Source: Platanthera guangdongensis
Lineage: Eukaryota > Streptophyta > Magnoliopsida > Asparagales > Orchidaceae
Assembly (NCBI GenBank): GCA_039583875.1
Contig: CM077151.1
Coordinates: forward strand, 105,480,609-105,544,608
DNA length: 64,000 nt
Direction of reading: 5' to 3'
Both the position numbers and the translations under genes were made by a program. Positions 29,470 to 41,323 of this stretch are shown one piece after another; the stretch's first letter is position 1, and each line of letters starts with the position of its first letter. The notes under the pieces were generated by a model that was given only the letters and a program-made list of their open reading frames with translations, was not told where the DNA came from and searched no databases.

Positions 29470-32080
29470 GCTCATAACTCCCCTGAACATTTGTCATGGT
29501 TAAGCAAAGAGATGTTTGCTATAAGTGAAATAGAAGCATAATTTCGGTTTTTAGATTTATACAGGAAAAATTAGCAGGTAACTAATTACTAAAGGCTCAA
29601 TCGTTTACCCTCCCATGACAAGCATATTTATGAAAGGAAGCGAAGAATACTTACCGTATTACCACGTAACACAGTACAGGTAAAGTGATGTGTATAACGA
29701 ACCAAGCGAAGATTATTTACCGTGTTTCTCTTAGTTGAAATCCTACTTGAGGTTGGTTGATTATTTATAAATCTCTAATTGCAAGTATAGACATGAGAGC
29801 CCAATACATCAATGATGTTATAAGATTTTATTCTATCAAAAAAATACCAAAGGGGATAAGATATGAGAACTGAGATTTTGAATTATGATTTAGAATAGTA
29901 AAACAAGAATGATACATGTAGATCACATAAGATGTTCTATCATGGAGATCAAAACGTGCTTTAGGGAAGCTTGTAGTAGATGCGCTCCTAATGTTTCTTG
30001 GAACGAGCAGGCAAAGTGGTGTGGATCAGTTCTCGCTAACAAGAATAGCAAATGATATCACACAATGTATTTGATTCCATATCAAATTCTCTTCCCTGGC
30101 TATCCTTTATAGCTGGTTGCACATGGATCTGTGTCAAATTGATATAGAGAAGCTGCTCAAATTGATTGTGGTAGATTTTTATCACCAACTATTTAAATTG
30201 CTCAAGCTACTAGCTTTGGATGGCATTCTTGGTGACATGAATGTTGTGGACTATATTACTGGATTCATTTTTGCTAATAGATTTTGCTGAGATCAGCTAT
30301 GATCGAGGCTGGAATATTAGTTGCGATGACTATACTCCATTATCATTTCTATTTTTTCCTTTTTTGCATTTGCTGGAGTTGGAATTTAGTTTGTTGCTCA
30401 TGGGCTGTATTTTCGTGACCTCTTTGATTCAGCACTGCATGAAGAATTTTGGTGCAAATATTCAAGTTTGTCGGTAATAATTGAGCCGTATTTAACAGAA
30501 GAAAATATGGATGAAGAGAGATCCGTGAAGCCATGTTGACAAGAAGGTGCTACTTTTTTGATCATGTAGTGCCTTGTCGACGGGACCCTGGATCGAGAAC
30601 ACTAGAACATGTTTCAAGTTGTTGATCGCCAGTATAAGCAAATACCCTGAAGCATCTTGTTACTGATCTGTACTGTTGAACTCCCTGATCCTTACCATTT
30701 AGGTTAAGATGACACTTGCGGACTTCTGATCAAACCTGCAGACGAACAAGAAATATTTTTTATCAATCAAAGCTAGTTGTGGCTTATTATCCATTTGTTT
30801 AGGTCGTTATGCGTTTAATTCCTTTTTACTTGCGTATTTGATTTGTAGTTTGATCTCAAATTTGAATTTTATGAGCACAAATCCTACCTTTTTTGAGAAG
30901 AAACTATTCGACCATGGCGAGGGATCATTCTAGGAATAACTTATATTAAAGGGAGCTAAATGGTAAGTCTTGGTAAGTCTGAACGATTTACCCATATATA
31001 TAATATATAATACGTATAAGTGATTTATGCAATATAATTCAATATTATCATTTTACGTGAGGTGAATCATCTTTCTTTTAGGGGCATCTCAACAATGGAG
31101 TACGTAGGAAAATTTAAAACAATTAGTAGCTGTGGCCCACTTCAATCTGCACTTATTTGATTTCCATAATGATGTCGCATACCCAAAAGTATCTGAAAAA
31201 GTTGAGATATAATGCATAACAATCTGAAGTGTCAATATCTTGCATACCAATCTGAACTGTCATGTGGAGTTTCCTTTTGAAATTATTATAATGATGCAGA
31301 ATTCCTTTGGCATTGTGTAAAAGAACCTGAAGTTTTTATGGGTAAATATTGGATTAGGTTTTTAGGGAAAATTCGAGTAGTCTTGTCTCAAACATGCCTG
31401 CCATCTTCTGGAGCCAAAAGGCAAGAGAATGGTAGTATATGGAATTGTGCAAATCTTGTTTAGTATCAGGTATCATGATAAGAGAATATACATTTAAAAT
31501 TTCGTAAAATGCCTCTCGAGTGATTTTTATTGCTATGCCCACCCATTCTGTATTTTTAAAGTCCTTTAATGAACATGTATGTTGAGGATAAGATACTACA
31601 TTCTATTTCTGCACATTTCATTTCAGCTGTGTTTCACTGTTTGATTTGATCATGTGAATATTTTGTTTATAATCTTTCTTTGAGATAAAACCTACTAGAA
31701 TCTTTTTACAGTCTAGAGGTTAGATGGGAGCAAGTTATTTGTCTGACGCGCTATAAATTTTAGAAGAGCACATGATTATTTCACTATTTTTTATTGATTG
31801 CTATTTGATGGGAATCACATCACACATGAGTCTACATTATGATCAAAGCTATTCATTTTTTGCGGATTCACGATCTATGAATTTTACTTATTATCATTAT
31901 TATTTTTTATCATGCTTTGGAGGCCGTTGTTATTGGAAAATCATGACCAACCTTGACAACTTCTTAGTTTGCAAATATGGATTGAAGGTTAATTTGAGAT
32001 CCGTTGAAAGTTTTGTTGAAAAAAATTCTCCTTTTGGTCACCTGGTGCTAAAGAAGGATTGACGGAATCTAAGTTCGACG
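29470..32080. other. LARD internal AT-rich non-coding region
   Basis: About 2.6 kb without a convincing gene. A 78-codon open frame at 30241-30477 has no family signature. Some of this may be intron or UTR captured together with the isomerase fragment, or another captured gene; I cannot tell. Confidence 0.5.
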
Positions 32081-32084
32081 CTTG

Positions 32085-33180
32085 GAATGCTCCCATCTAG
32101 CTGGCAGGGCTGTAGGATCACTCGGTGGCGGGAGGTATTTTGGAGAGGAGACCCCGAGCAGACCCGCTGACCAGGCTCCCATCTAGCTGGCAGGGCTGTA
32201 GGCTCACTCGGTGGTTGGTGGTGTTTTGAAGAGGAGACCCCGAGCAGACCCGCTGACCAGGCTCCCATCTAGCTGGCAGGGCTGTAGGATCACTCGGTGG
32301 TTGGAGGTGTTTTGGAGAGGAGACCCCGAGCAGACCCGCTGACCAGGCTCCATCTAGCTGGCAGGGCTGTAGGCTCACTCGGTGGTTGGTGGTGTTTTGA
32401 AGAGGAGACCCCGAGCAGACCCGCTGACCAGGCTCCCATCTAGCTGGCAGGGCTGTAGGACCACTCGGTGGTTGGAGGTGTTTTGGAGAGGAGACCCCGA
32501 GCAGACCCGCTGACCAGGCTCCCATCTAGCTGGCAGGGCTGTAGGATCACTCGGTGGTTGGAGGTGTTTTGGAGAGGAGACCCCGAGCAGACCCGCTGAC
32601 CAGGCTCCCATCTAGCTGGCAGGGCTGTAGGCTCACTCGGTGGTTGGAGGTGTTTTGGAGAGGAGACCCCGAGCAGACCCGCTGACCAGGCTCCCATCTA
32701 GCTGGCAGGGCTGTAGGCTCACTCGGTGGTTGGAGGTGTTTTGGAGAGGAGACCCCGTGCAGACCCGCTGACCAGGCTCCCATCTAGCTGGCAGGGCTGT
32801 AGGCTCACTCGGTGGTTGGTGGTGTTTTGAAGATGAGACCCCGAGCAGACCCGCTGACCAGGCTCCCATCTAGCTGGCAGGGCTGTAGGATCACTCGGTG
32901 GTTGGAGGTGTTTTGGAGAGGAGACCCCGAGCAGACCCGCTGACCAGGCTTCCATCTAGCTGGCAGGGCTGTAGGCTCACTCGGTGGCTGGAGGTGTTTT
33001 GGAGAGGAGACCCCGAGCAGACCCGCTGACCAGGCTCCCATCTAGCTGGCAGGGCTGTAGGCTCACTCGGTGGTTGGAGGTTATTTGGAGAGGAGACCCC
33101 GAGAAGGCCCGCTGACCAGGCTCTCATCAAGCTGGCAGGGCTGTAGGCTCGCTCGGTGGTTGGAGGTTGTTTGGAGACTT
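32085..33180 (-). repeat. 86-bp minisatellite, about 12-13 copies
   Basis: Same 86-bp unit as at 19820-20845, in the opposite chromosomal orientation, with more uniform copies. Diverged units continue to about 33350 (GGCTCGGCCCCAGGTAGACC and similar). It lies 600 bp before the 3' LTR. Confidence 0.95.
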
Positions 33181-33449
33181 TTGCACTACCCCGAGCCTGG
33201 CTCGGCCCCAGGTAGACCCGCTGCGCAGACTCCCATCCAGCTGGCAGGTCCGTAGGCTCGCCTGTGGGGGTAAGGGACCCCGAGTGCTGCTCGGCCCCGG
33301 GTAGACTCGCTGCTCAGGCTCTCATTAGCTGGGCAGGGCGGTAGACACACCTGGGGGGAAAGGACTTGGACTTGGAAAAGGTCTTGGAAAGAGTTTGATC
33401 TCATAGAAAAGCAAGAAAGTGTGCAATGCTTCTTCAAAAGGAGAAGAAT

Positions 33450-33937
33450 CATAGTTTAAACCATAGTTTGATCAATAGTTTCTTTTTGATGAACTGAGTA
33501 GACTGATATTAATACATCACTTGTTTCATGTCTTATGAAAATAGTTAAATTATTTGCAAAGTCTGCCAGATCAAAAACATCATCCTCTTTCGCGACATGA
33601 AAAATAACATTACCGATCTTATTTCTTTTAATGTTGACCTTGCTGATACATAAAATGTTTGGGAGGTAGCAAAATCATTGTATTTATAAGAGGTATGCCC
33701 ATCTGAAATATGCATCTCAAAACATGTACTGCCATTGACTTCCGCATCAATTGGTAATTTGGTTGGATTTTTAAATAGATTGGTTTTTATCGCATGTCCA
33801 TGATAGTGAGTTGATTCTTATTTAAGCCCTGGCCTGGAATTCTCTCAAACTTTTTTTGAGTCGGAACCCACTCGCCGAGTACTTGGGGTTGGGCATTTCT
33901 TTTCGAGCTTGGACAACCTCGAAAAGAGCGGGGATTG
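33450..33937 (-). other. LARD 3' internal end; possible coding remnant
   Basis: On minus a broken frame gives DAEVNGSTCFEMHISDGHTS, then another gives VIFHVAKEDDVFDLADFANN. These look protein-like but I do not recognise a family. The purine tract for the 3' LTR is at 33921-33935. Confidence 0.3.
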
Positions 33938-35623
33938 TGTACAACCCCGTACCCGGCCGAGTGGATCCTCCCCAGGGAGCGGGCTCGGGACGTACTGCGA
34001 GCGACGATTTGGTGCAGCCCTGTTCGAGGACGTGCGGGCTCTCGTGCGCACGTGTGGAGTTTTTAAGTTTCGAGTTATAAAAATATATATATTTACTATG
34101 TATATATATTTCTATTTATAATATATATTTATTATATATATATATGTTTATATATATATTTATTATATATATATATATGTTTATATATATATTTATTATA
34201 GATATATATGTGGATATATATACGTTTAGATAGATAGATGTGAGGAGGGGGATGAAAAGGGGGGCAGGGCATCGGGCAAAAGCAGAAAAAGAAAATAGGA
34301 GCCAGCCGCAGGTTTGCCCTCTCCCCGATCTCCTCGATTCCCCTCTCTTTCTCGGTGAAGCAGCAAGGGAAGAAGAACCGGCCGCCTGGAGAAAAAGCCG
34401 GCCGCCGGGGGCAAGGCACGACCGCCGGATGCCCGGGCACGGCCTGGAGCTAGGGCACGGCCTGGAGCAGGGCTCGGCCGGGAAGGGAGCCCGACCACCA
34501 CCACGGCCGCTTGGAGCAAGTCTTTGATCGTCCATATACGGCTAGGCTCGGCCAGGAAAATGAAGATCGGGAGTCATTGTTCTCCTCCCTGCGAGGGCTC
34601 GGCCACCACCGGAAAAACGGAGCAAGAGGACGTATTTTTCCATCTCCTCCAGCAAGGGCTCGACCAAGGAAATAGGGACCGGGTTTCTCCAGCAACGTTC
34701 GGCCACGAGAAGATTGTGATGAGGGTTAGGGCCGGCACCGCCATCAGAAAAATCAGCTAGGAGCCCTTCACCGGGCATCGAGCCTCGTGCAAGATACGCG
34801 GCCGCGACTCCGCCAATATCCGCGCCAAGGGTAACGAAATTTCTCCCTCGGGCATGTGAAGCCCTAAATTTACATATTTGCATGGAGGCCCCTCTTCACC
34901 AATGGGTGGAGGAAGGGTGCTCTCCGACGGGTTGACGTGTACGTCCCCGCAGTTTATTTCATTTAGTGCCCGGAAGCGTGAGTACGGGTTTAGGCATGCT
35001 GTGTGAAGCCCATCCGGACGTATGAGCCGGATTGGCGATGTTCTGGGGTTCCCGGAGAAGACTCCGAGGAAGTTGTGCATTCTTTATGTAGCGGAAAGCA
35101 GCGGGCTTAAGCCCAAGTTTGTGTCGGCCCTAGAGGACCTTTTTTGTTTATGTTGCCGGCCTGCGTGCCGAGGTATGGAACGTACGTTCCTGTAATTTGA
35201 GATGCCCGCGATGTTTTTGCTAGTCCTTGAAGGCTTGTGTTAAGTTGGCGGCGATCCAAAAGGGGCTGCGGAAATAGAACTGCTAGGCGAGGTTGTGCTA
35301 TTAGGAGGACAGTTAAAGAGCGTTTTGCACAAACCCGAGGTGTCATCCTTGGTTAAGAGGGAGTGAATTTTGAGAGCCTCCCTAGAGGTTTTGGTCGGCC
35401 AAGAGAGCCTTCCAAAGGTGCCCAATCAGCTCAGCATTTGGCTTAGGAGGGGAAGAGCTCGTTAGTCTTCCGGGTGTGTGGTGGGACCTCCACGCTGAGA
35501 CCTTGGGCCTGTCCCTCACGTTCCTAGTCTAGAGTCTCGATAGTTCACTCGAGTGTAGTAGGTGCGCGGTCACCCCTCTTTTGGGACCTCGAACTCCACA
35601 GAGACCGGTTTCCGGTTTCAACA
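33938..35623 (+). repeat. 3' LTR of the LARD-like element (1,686 bp)
   Basis: Near-identical to 27114-28820; lacks a 21-bp unit and has a slightly longer AT microsatellite. Ends TTTCAACA and is followed by TGAAG. Confidence 0.95.
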
Positions 35624-35628
35624 TGAAG

Positions 35629-35784
35629 AATGATTTGTATGTTGATTTCAACTTGTAGGAGGTGGTCACCAAATTCCAGGTGAACAAAATTCCCACATAT
35701 TTCTAAGTTTGCGAGAACTTCTGAAACATTTAGTCTACCCGCGAATGTTGTTACCTGCTTTTAATGCTGCTTTTTTATAAATAG
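35629..35784 (+). other. Short host segment between two elements
   Basis: About 155 bp. It contains an exon-like piece (TTGTAG, then GAGGTGGTCACCAAATTCCA, then GGTGAAC) that might belong to the same unidentified gene as the exon at 38301; too short to support. Confidence 0.25.
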
Positions 35785-36631
35785 TGATACGATCACGGAT
35801 AAATTTTAGGAGGAATTCGACAAGGGGAAGGGCCGGCGGGTGTGAGCGAGAATGAAGGAGGACGAGAAGAGACGAAATTAGGGAGCAACCCTAGAAACTC
35901 TCATACATTCCAAGATAAAGATTACAAGGTCCGCCGATGCTCTTATAGTGGCGAGGAGCGAATATAAAAGGAAATACTGAAATTAGGAAATATTGGAAAT
36001 TAGGGAATACTGAAATTAGTAAATAATAAAAATACTAAAAATGCGTTAACAAACACAACAACCTATTTATTATTAAATATTCTCCGTGGTCTCGGTGGGC
36101 CCTTGCGATATACGCGCTCGACGCGTGTAGACTTGTTATGGTGGCTCGTCGTCGTGTAGTTTCGTAACATTTGGATCCATAACACTCCATCCTTCTTTCA
36201 AAACGAGCTTGCCCTCAAGCTCGTGTACCATGCGGGTGGCCGGATCATCTAGTAACTTGACCTCCCGCCAGAACAAGGCCAGGTAGCACGTAGTAGTGGC
36301 AGCAGTGTTGGTGCGTGGCGGCTGCGCCATCGGATGGACATGCGGCGGCGCCATCGGATGGACATGCGGCGGAAGTAATGACTTCCGCAAGGTCGGTGGG
36401 GCGGTGATGAGTAGCCTCCACAAGGATGTCAGAGACGCGACGGCCGACTGCAGGATTGTTTTTGTTGGGGGCAGCGAGCGCAGGGAGGCAGAAGAGACGG
36501 CGATGCGGACGGTGGAAGTGGCAGGGCAGGGGCAGACAGAGCGAGAGCCGGGAGAGGAGACAGTGAGATGATCGGACGGGGTGGCAAGACTGGAGCCGGC
36601 GCAGTAAGAGTCGGTAGAGGGGGCGACGAGT

Positions 36632-37420
36632 TTACCGGACGAGGCGGCAGAAGAGGCAGTGATGCAGCCTGTGGAAGCGGCGGAGGTACGACCACCGTAG
36701 AGAGAAGTGGTGCATTAGCGACCGTGGAGAGAGGTGACATGTCCAGAAAACTTTCGCATGGTGCAGGAGGCAGCCATGGTAGAGACGGCTTAGGGCAGGG
36801 AACGGCGTAGGGGTTGCAAAAGCCCGTCCGTGGTACACGAGAAGACGATCGACTTTGGCGTGGAGGGAGGAGCATGTGGCCAGGATTTGTGCAGCTAGGT
36901 CAGATAAATCTAGCCGAGGGTTGGTGGTCGGCGACAGCAAGAACAACGGCTCGAGAGCGGCGGATTGGGCGGCGGCCATGGTGCCCAAGATGTAGGCTGG
37001 ATGTGATGTCGGCGATGTTCGTGGCGGCACAATGGTCGGCATAGCGGAACAGAGGCCCGAGGCGGTAGCCTTCCTACAGCAGAAACGAAAGGTGAAGCAG
37101 ATCCGGCTGACAAAAGCCCTGCGACACGGGCAAAAGACGGTCGATACCTGAAGCGGAGCGGGGCCAGGCGTCGAGAAGAGAACGATGCAGAACAGAGGCC
37201 TGGGCGGCGGAAGATCCAGAGGGCTGCAGCAGTGGGGTTGGGGAGCGGCTAGATCAGCCGGTTGTTGGAGGAGGCTTTCTGGCATATCGGGGCGGATGGA
37301 GTGCGGAAAGGACGCCGGAGGCCGATCCGGTTGCTGGAGGAGGTGGAGCGGGCCGATCTGGTTGCTGGAGGGTCGATCCGGTTGCTGGAGGGCCGATCTG
37401 GTTGCTGGAGGGCAGGACAT
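36632..37420 (-). CDS. Unrecognised open frame in the small LTR element
   Basis: 262 codons on the probable element strand. The N-terminal part is low-complexity from 20-bp repeats (LQQPDRP); the middle contains MAAAQSAALEPLFLLSPTTN and LDLSDLAAQILATCSSLHAK, which might be a gag-like N-terminus, then frame quality falls. No motif identified. It may be a decayed gag or simply an open stretch in GC-rich DNA. Confidence 0.25.
   Translation of the reverse strand: MSCPPATRSALQQPDRPSSNQIGPLHLLQQPDRPPASFPHSIRPDMPESLLQQPADLAAPQPHCCSPLDLPPPRPLFCIVLFSTPGPAPLQVSTVFCPCRRAFVSRICFTFRFCCRKATASGLCSAMPTIVPPRTSPTSHPAYILGTMAAAQSAALEPLFLLSPTTNPRLDLSDLAAQILATCSSLHAKVDRLLVYHGRAFATPTPFPALSRLYHGCLLHHAKVFWTCHLSPRSLMHHFSLRWSYLRRFHRLHHCLFCRLVR
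37318..37420. repeat. Tandem GGCCGATCTGGTTGCTGGAG repeats
   Basis: About four units of 20-30 bp alternating GATCCGG and GATCTGG, in the internal region of the small LTR element. Confidence 0.8.
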
Positions 37421-37726
37421 GACGGATCAGCGCTGACGGCGTGATGCCGGAGGCAGATCGGGGTCGGGATGTCGGACAAGGGTGAATTGCGCGTCGGCTG
37501 GGTCGCTCGTCGTGCAGAGCGACGACAATGATCGTGTCGCTCGACTCTCCTATGACGATGCGGGATCTGGTGCTGTGTCGCGGAAACATGGCTGTGTCGC
37601 GATGACGCGGGTCGGCGAGGATCAGGTGCTGTGCGGGTCAGTGGACCAGGGAGATAGATTTCTGAATTCTTTAGGCAAAGTCGAGCACCGACGGCGAAAG
37701 TGGGCAGTGTGGCAGGTCGGACCAAT

Positions 37727-38218
37727 TGATACGATCACGGATAAATTCCAGGAGGAATCCGATAAGGGGAAGGGCCGACGGGGGTGAGCGAGAATGATGG
37801 AGGATGAGAAGCGACAAAATTAGGGAGGTACTCTAAAAACATTCATACATTCCAAGATAAAAATTACAAGGTCCGTTGACCTTCTTATAGTGGCGAGAAA
37901 CGAATATAAAAAAAATACTGAAATTAAAAAATACTGGAAATTAGGAAATACGGAAATTAAGAAATACTAGAAATACTAAAAATGCGTCAACAAACATAGC
38001 AACCTATTTATTATTAAATATTCTCCGCGGTGTCGGTGGGCCCTTGCGATATACGCGCCCGACGCCTGTAGACTTGTCATGGTGGCTCGTCGTCATGTAG
38101 TTCCGTAACATTTGGACCCGTAACATCGGCGGGTCCTTGCGATATACGCGCCCAGCGCGTGTATACTTGTCATGGTGGCTCATTGTCGTGTAGTTTCGTA
38201 ACATTTGGACCCATAACA
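37727..38218 (-). repeat. LTR with internal ~93-bp tandem duplication
   Basis: Compared with the 400-bp partner at 35785-36184, this LTR repeats about 93 bp (38033-38125 and 38126-38218: CGGTGGGCCCTTGCGATATA and CGGCGGGTCCTTGCGATATA, each ending CATAACA). The duplication is at the outer end, the U3 start on the minus strand. Confidence 0.85.
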
Positions 38219-38300
38219 AATAGCCTTGTGGGTTTGGAGGTCATAACTGCTTCTCAAAACGGATTCGTATTCACCGATTGTTGTTGTTTCCCTTTGCAGA

Positions 38301-38590
38301 CGATTGGAGACCTCGGAGACTGAAGCTCTTCTCTCCATAATCAAACAACATGCACAAAGTAGATCTTTCCCAAGAAAGAAAATAAAGAATAAGATGTGCC
38401 GATTTTATTGCAGTTCCAGCGATGATTACCCCAATAATTTTTTAGTATGTGAACATATTGGATACTCCAAGTACGACCAGCCAGGCCTGAAGGCTATTAA
38501 TTTGGGCGAAGGTTATAACCCTGATAGGTCAAATATTACTTTTTTTTATAAATTTTTAGACCTCGATCAGACTGAAGGGAAATTTTTCTG
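38301..38590 (+). CDS. Unidentified putative host exon
   Basis: After a T-rich stretch ending TTTGCAG an open frame reads RLETSETEALLSIIKQHAQS, then RKKIKNKMCRFYCSSSDDYP, then CEHIGYSKYDQPGLKAINLG and EGYNPDRS. A GT donor candidate follows at about 38527 (GATAGGTCAAAT). It reads like real protein with Cys and aromatic residues, unlike the repeat frames around it. I do not recognise the family. The flanks are TE insertions, so the gene, if real, is fragmented. Confidence 0.4.
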
Positions 38591-38682
38591 ACTTGATTAG
38601 TACTGATTAAAGTCCTCTTACAACTTCGGAGGCAAAATCTTTCCATGAAGTTTTTAGTCCTCTTACAACCTGAATAGTAAGG

Positions 38683-39372
38683 ATGAAGTGCTCAGTAGAG
38701 AAACAAGAATGTTATGTGAAAAAGGTGGTTTCTATATCTACAACTTTCAAACCTTCTTCTTCTGATAAGAAGAGAAAGAATCCAGCTTCCAAGGTTTCCC
38801 TTCTGGGAGCGAAGATGCCTAAGGTTAGTGAGATCGATGAGGAGGAGCTTGAGTGGCCTCGTATTGCTAAGGAAGAGATGGTCCAGCAACAACGATTATC
38901 GACGGTGACAGCACGCGTAAAAGCTTCTAAAGAAACTAAGTAGTTACAAATTCTAAAATAGTTGGAGGAAGCAGAGGGTAGCAAAGGCCGTGGAGGAGCA
39001 CTGACATCTTGTAGTTGTGCAGGAGAAGTGGGCCATCGAAGAGCGGTTGCGAGCCAAAAGAGAAAAGCAGAGGAGCAAATCTGACGGCGAGACTTCAAAG
39101 TGAAAACCAAATCTTAGGTGAAGACCAATGTTGAGGCAAGGGTCAAGGATAAGACGAAAGCCAGGGTTGGTGCTTTGGAGAAAGAAAAAGCTGATGTTGA
39201 GGCGAAATCCAAGGCTGGCACTGAGGAGAAAAAAAAAGATGACGATGAGGCGAAAGACAAGACAACAATTTTAGATCGTTCGCAACTTTAGGAGGAAGAC
39301 CGCATGTAGAAGATCGAGGCCAAGGCAAATGCTGGTGCTGTGGAAAAGCCTGGTCACTGTGGTGTTACGCTA
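38683..39372 (+). pseudogene. Lys/Glu-rich coiled-coil frame, interrupted by copia insertion
   Basis: An 86-codon frame from 38683 (KPSSSDKKRKNPASKVSLLG, EEELEWPRIAKEE) is followed in shifted frames by KEKADVEAKSKAGTEEKKKD. After the copia insertion a possible end reads [19 protein letters not shown], then a stop near 43230. This resembles the coiled-coil C-terminal parts of retroelement accessory proteins, such as exons 3-4 of the gene at 9660, but with no direct match. Degraded. Confidence 0.35.
39368..39372. repeat. Target-site duplication CGCTA (left)
   Basis: CGCTA before TGTTGCAGG at 39373, repeated at 43169-43173 after the 3' LTR. Confidence 0.95.
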
Positions 39373-40179
39373 TGTTGCAGGATGGAGACCGGGCGGTCTG
39401 TTGCTGTTCGGAGACCGGGCGGTCTGGCGGTTTCTCCTAGCCGGTCTGTGTGCTGGGCTGTTACAGTCTGGTGTCCCAGCGGTCAGGCGGTTTGTCTCAG
39501 ACGACTTGGAGACCGGGCGGTCTAGCGGTCTCCTGTGGCGGCTTGTTCTCTCATCCTGGTTGTTGTCGGGCGGTTAGCCGGTTTGTCTAACCGCACGGCC
39601 TGTCCGGTTTGTCTTTTGTAAAGCCGCATATACTTGTAAATTTTTAGTCACACATTGTTTATTTGTAATCTCTCTCATCTCCCCCATTCTATAAAAGAGA
39701 GGCTATACCATTGTAATTGATATCTTTTTCAGATAATAAAATTTCTGTTAAACCACTTTCGGTTTGTTTTTGTTCGTTTCTAACATGATATCAGAGGGAA
39801 CGATCTTTTCCTCCTGATTCATCTTCTTCTTCTGTTTGCGCGGGCTACCTTCTAGCCGCTCGACTTCTTTCCCTCAGCTTGGTTCTACGGCTTGTTTCTG
39901 CTTTCCGCGACCTGTCTTCGCGGCTTGCCTTCCTCTTCTAACCGCTGCCCTGTTCGCGCGGCTTGTTTTTCCATGCCTCTCTTCTCTCGCTGCTCCTCTT
40001 TGTTGCCGCGACCTGTTTCCTTCTAGCCGCTCCTGCTTCCTAGTCGTTGCGGCCTCCCTTTTGCCGTCCGACTTGTTTTCTCCTGCCTGCGGCCTTCCTC
40101 GCCGCGCGGCCTGATTCTGTTTGCTCGGCTTGCGACTTGTTGTTGTCGTCGCTTCCTGTTCTCTCGTCGTCTCTCTTCA

Positions 40180-40890
40180 ATGGATTCCACCTCCAAGCTG
40201 TCCGCCTTGGTGGTCACCTCTTCTGGTAGTGCCCACGCTGTTACTCGTGGACGATGGTTGATCGACTCTGGTGCTACAAATCATATGACAGACAATCCTC
40301 AATTTTTCTCCTCTCTAGAAACCCATGATCGGTTGCCCCCGGTCATAGTTGCTGATGGCTCTCCCTCCCCGGTCAATGGGGCGGGCATGGTTCAAGTCAC
40401 GCCTTCTCTTTGCCTGGCAGATACCCTCTATGTGCCCAAGTTTTCTTGCAATTTATTATCGGTTACTTCTTTATGCAAACAACTACAGTGCTCCGTCACA
40501 TTCACTCCTACTTCTTGTTCTTTTCAGGATCCGGACTCCCAACGGACGATTGCTACTGGGACTGAGAGCGGCGGCCTCTACTTCCTCGACAACGTCTCTG
40601 CTCTATCCGCCTTCTCCTCCTCCTCTACAGATCTTCTCCAATGGCATCTTCGCCTTGGTCATGCTCCTCCCCGGCTCCTTCGCCAACTTCTGCCCCACCT
40701 CCCTCCGCATCATCCTCCTCTTAATTGTGATGCCTGTCAACTTGGCAAGCATCACCGCTCCTCCTTTCCTCCAAAGCAAGATCGTGGTTCTACCCGTCCG
40801 TTTGATCTTGTTCACTCCGACATCTGGGGTCCTGCTCCTACCCTTACCATTGGTCGGGGTAGTTCCTATTTTGTTACTTTCATTGATGAT
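40180..40890 (+). CDS. Copia protease and integrase N-terminus
   Basis: Starts MDSTSKLSALVVTSS. Protease RWLIDSGATNHMTD has the catalytic DSG. GAG-pre-integrase: LLQWHLRLGHAPPRLLRQLL, CDACQLGKHHRSSFPP. Integrase begins PFDLVHSDIWGPAPT, then YFVTFIDD, and stops there: the next residues (SPQPPHS) belong to the Pro/Ser-rich linker far downstream. The DDE core after the first Asp is gone. No gag precedes it; only about 395 bp of leader separate it from the LTR. Confidence 0.85.
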
Positions 40891-41305
40891 CTCTCACCCC
40901 AACCCCCCCATTCTCTCTGCTCCTCCTACTGTTCCGCCACCTCCACCATCTCCACCATCTCCACTCTCTCTACCCTCTACCGCCTCTTCTCCACCATCTC
41001 TCTCCTCTTCGCCGATGTCGCACTCTCCTCCCGGACCAGCTCTCTCCGCCACGGATGCTCCGGTTGCTGAGGAACATGCCGACCTGGATCTACCCATAGC
41101 TCTTCGCAAAGGGGTGCGGACGTGTACCCAGCACCCGCTGGCTGCTGTTGTTTCCTATAATCGTCTGACTCCTTTTCGCAGGGCATTTGCTTTGGCTATC
41201 TCTGAGACCGCCACTCCCCGCACCTACCAGGAGGCTCTCACTATTCCTCATTGGAAGACTGCTATGGATGAGGAAATTGCTACCCTCACTGAACGGGGGA
41301 CCTGA
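40890..41305 (+). pseudogene. Copia post-integrase linker and RT start
   Basis: In the frame of RT: a Pro/Ser-rich linker, LPIALRKGVRTCTQHP, YNRLTPFRRAFALAISETAT and WKTAMDEEIATLTERGT, then a TGA stop at 41303-41305 where a Trp codon (TGG) is expected. The integrase deletion at about 40890 also shifts the frame relative to protease. Confidence 0.8.
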
Positions 41306-41323
41306 ACCCTGGTTCCCCCACCT

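Larger units (their letters stand above)
27114..35623 (+). mobile_element. Complete non-autonomous LTR element (LARD-like), 8.5 kb
   Basis: LTRs 27114-28820 and 33938-35623 with TG...CA ends, target duplication TGAAG, PBS-like site at 28825 and purine tract AAAAGAGCGGGGAT before the 3' LTR. The 5.1-kb internal region has no gag, protease, RT or integrase. It starts with a short stretch matching the Tat leader (CAGCACAGAAAA, compare 3580-3600 on minus), then mostly AT-rich non-coding DNA, a captured gene fragment and the 86-bp minisatellite. It must have been moved by proteins of a Tat element. LTRs differ by about ten substitutions by eye, so insertion is recent. Confidence 0.93.
35785..38218 (-). 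mobile_element. Small non-autonomous LTR retrotransposon (2.4 kb)
   Basis: LTRs 35785-36184 and 37727-38218, flanked by AATAG (35780-35784 and 38219-38223). Minus orientation is inferred. There the LTR reads TGTTATGG...GTATCA, is preceded at 36185 by the purine tract GAAAGAAGGATGGAG, and the other LTR is followed by TTGGTCCGACC at the PBS position. The 1.5-kb internal region lacks RT and integrase. It holds a Pro/Leu/Ser-rich minus-strand frame (36632-37420) of unknown nature and a pol-end-like peptide HELEGKLVLKEGWSVMDP. Confidence 0.88.

Noticed and set aside
36568..37787. Plus-strand frames in the small LTR element
   Set aside because: GC-rich shadow frames, opposite to the inferred element strand.
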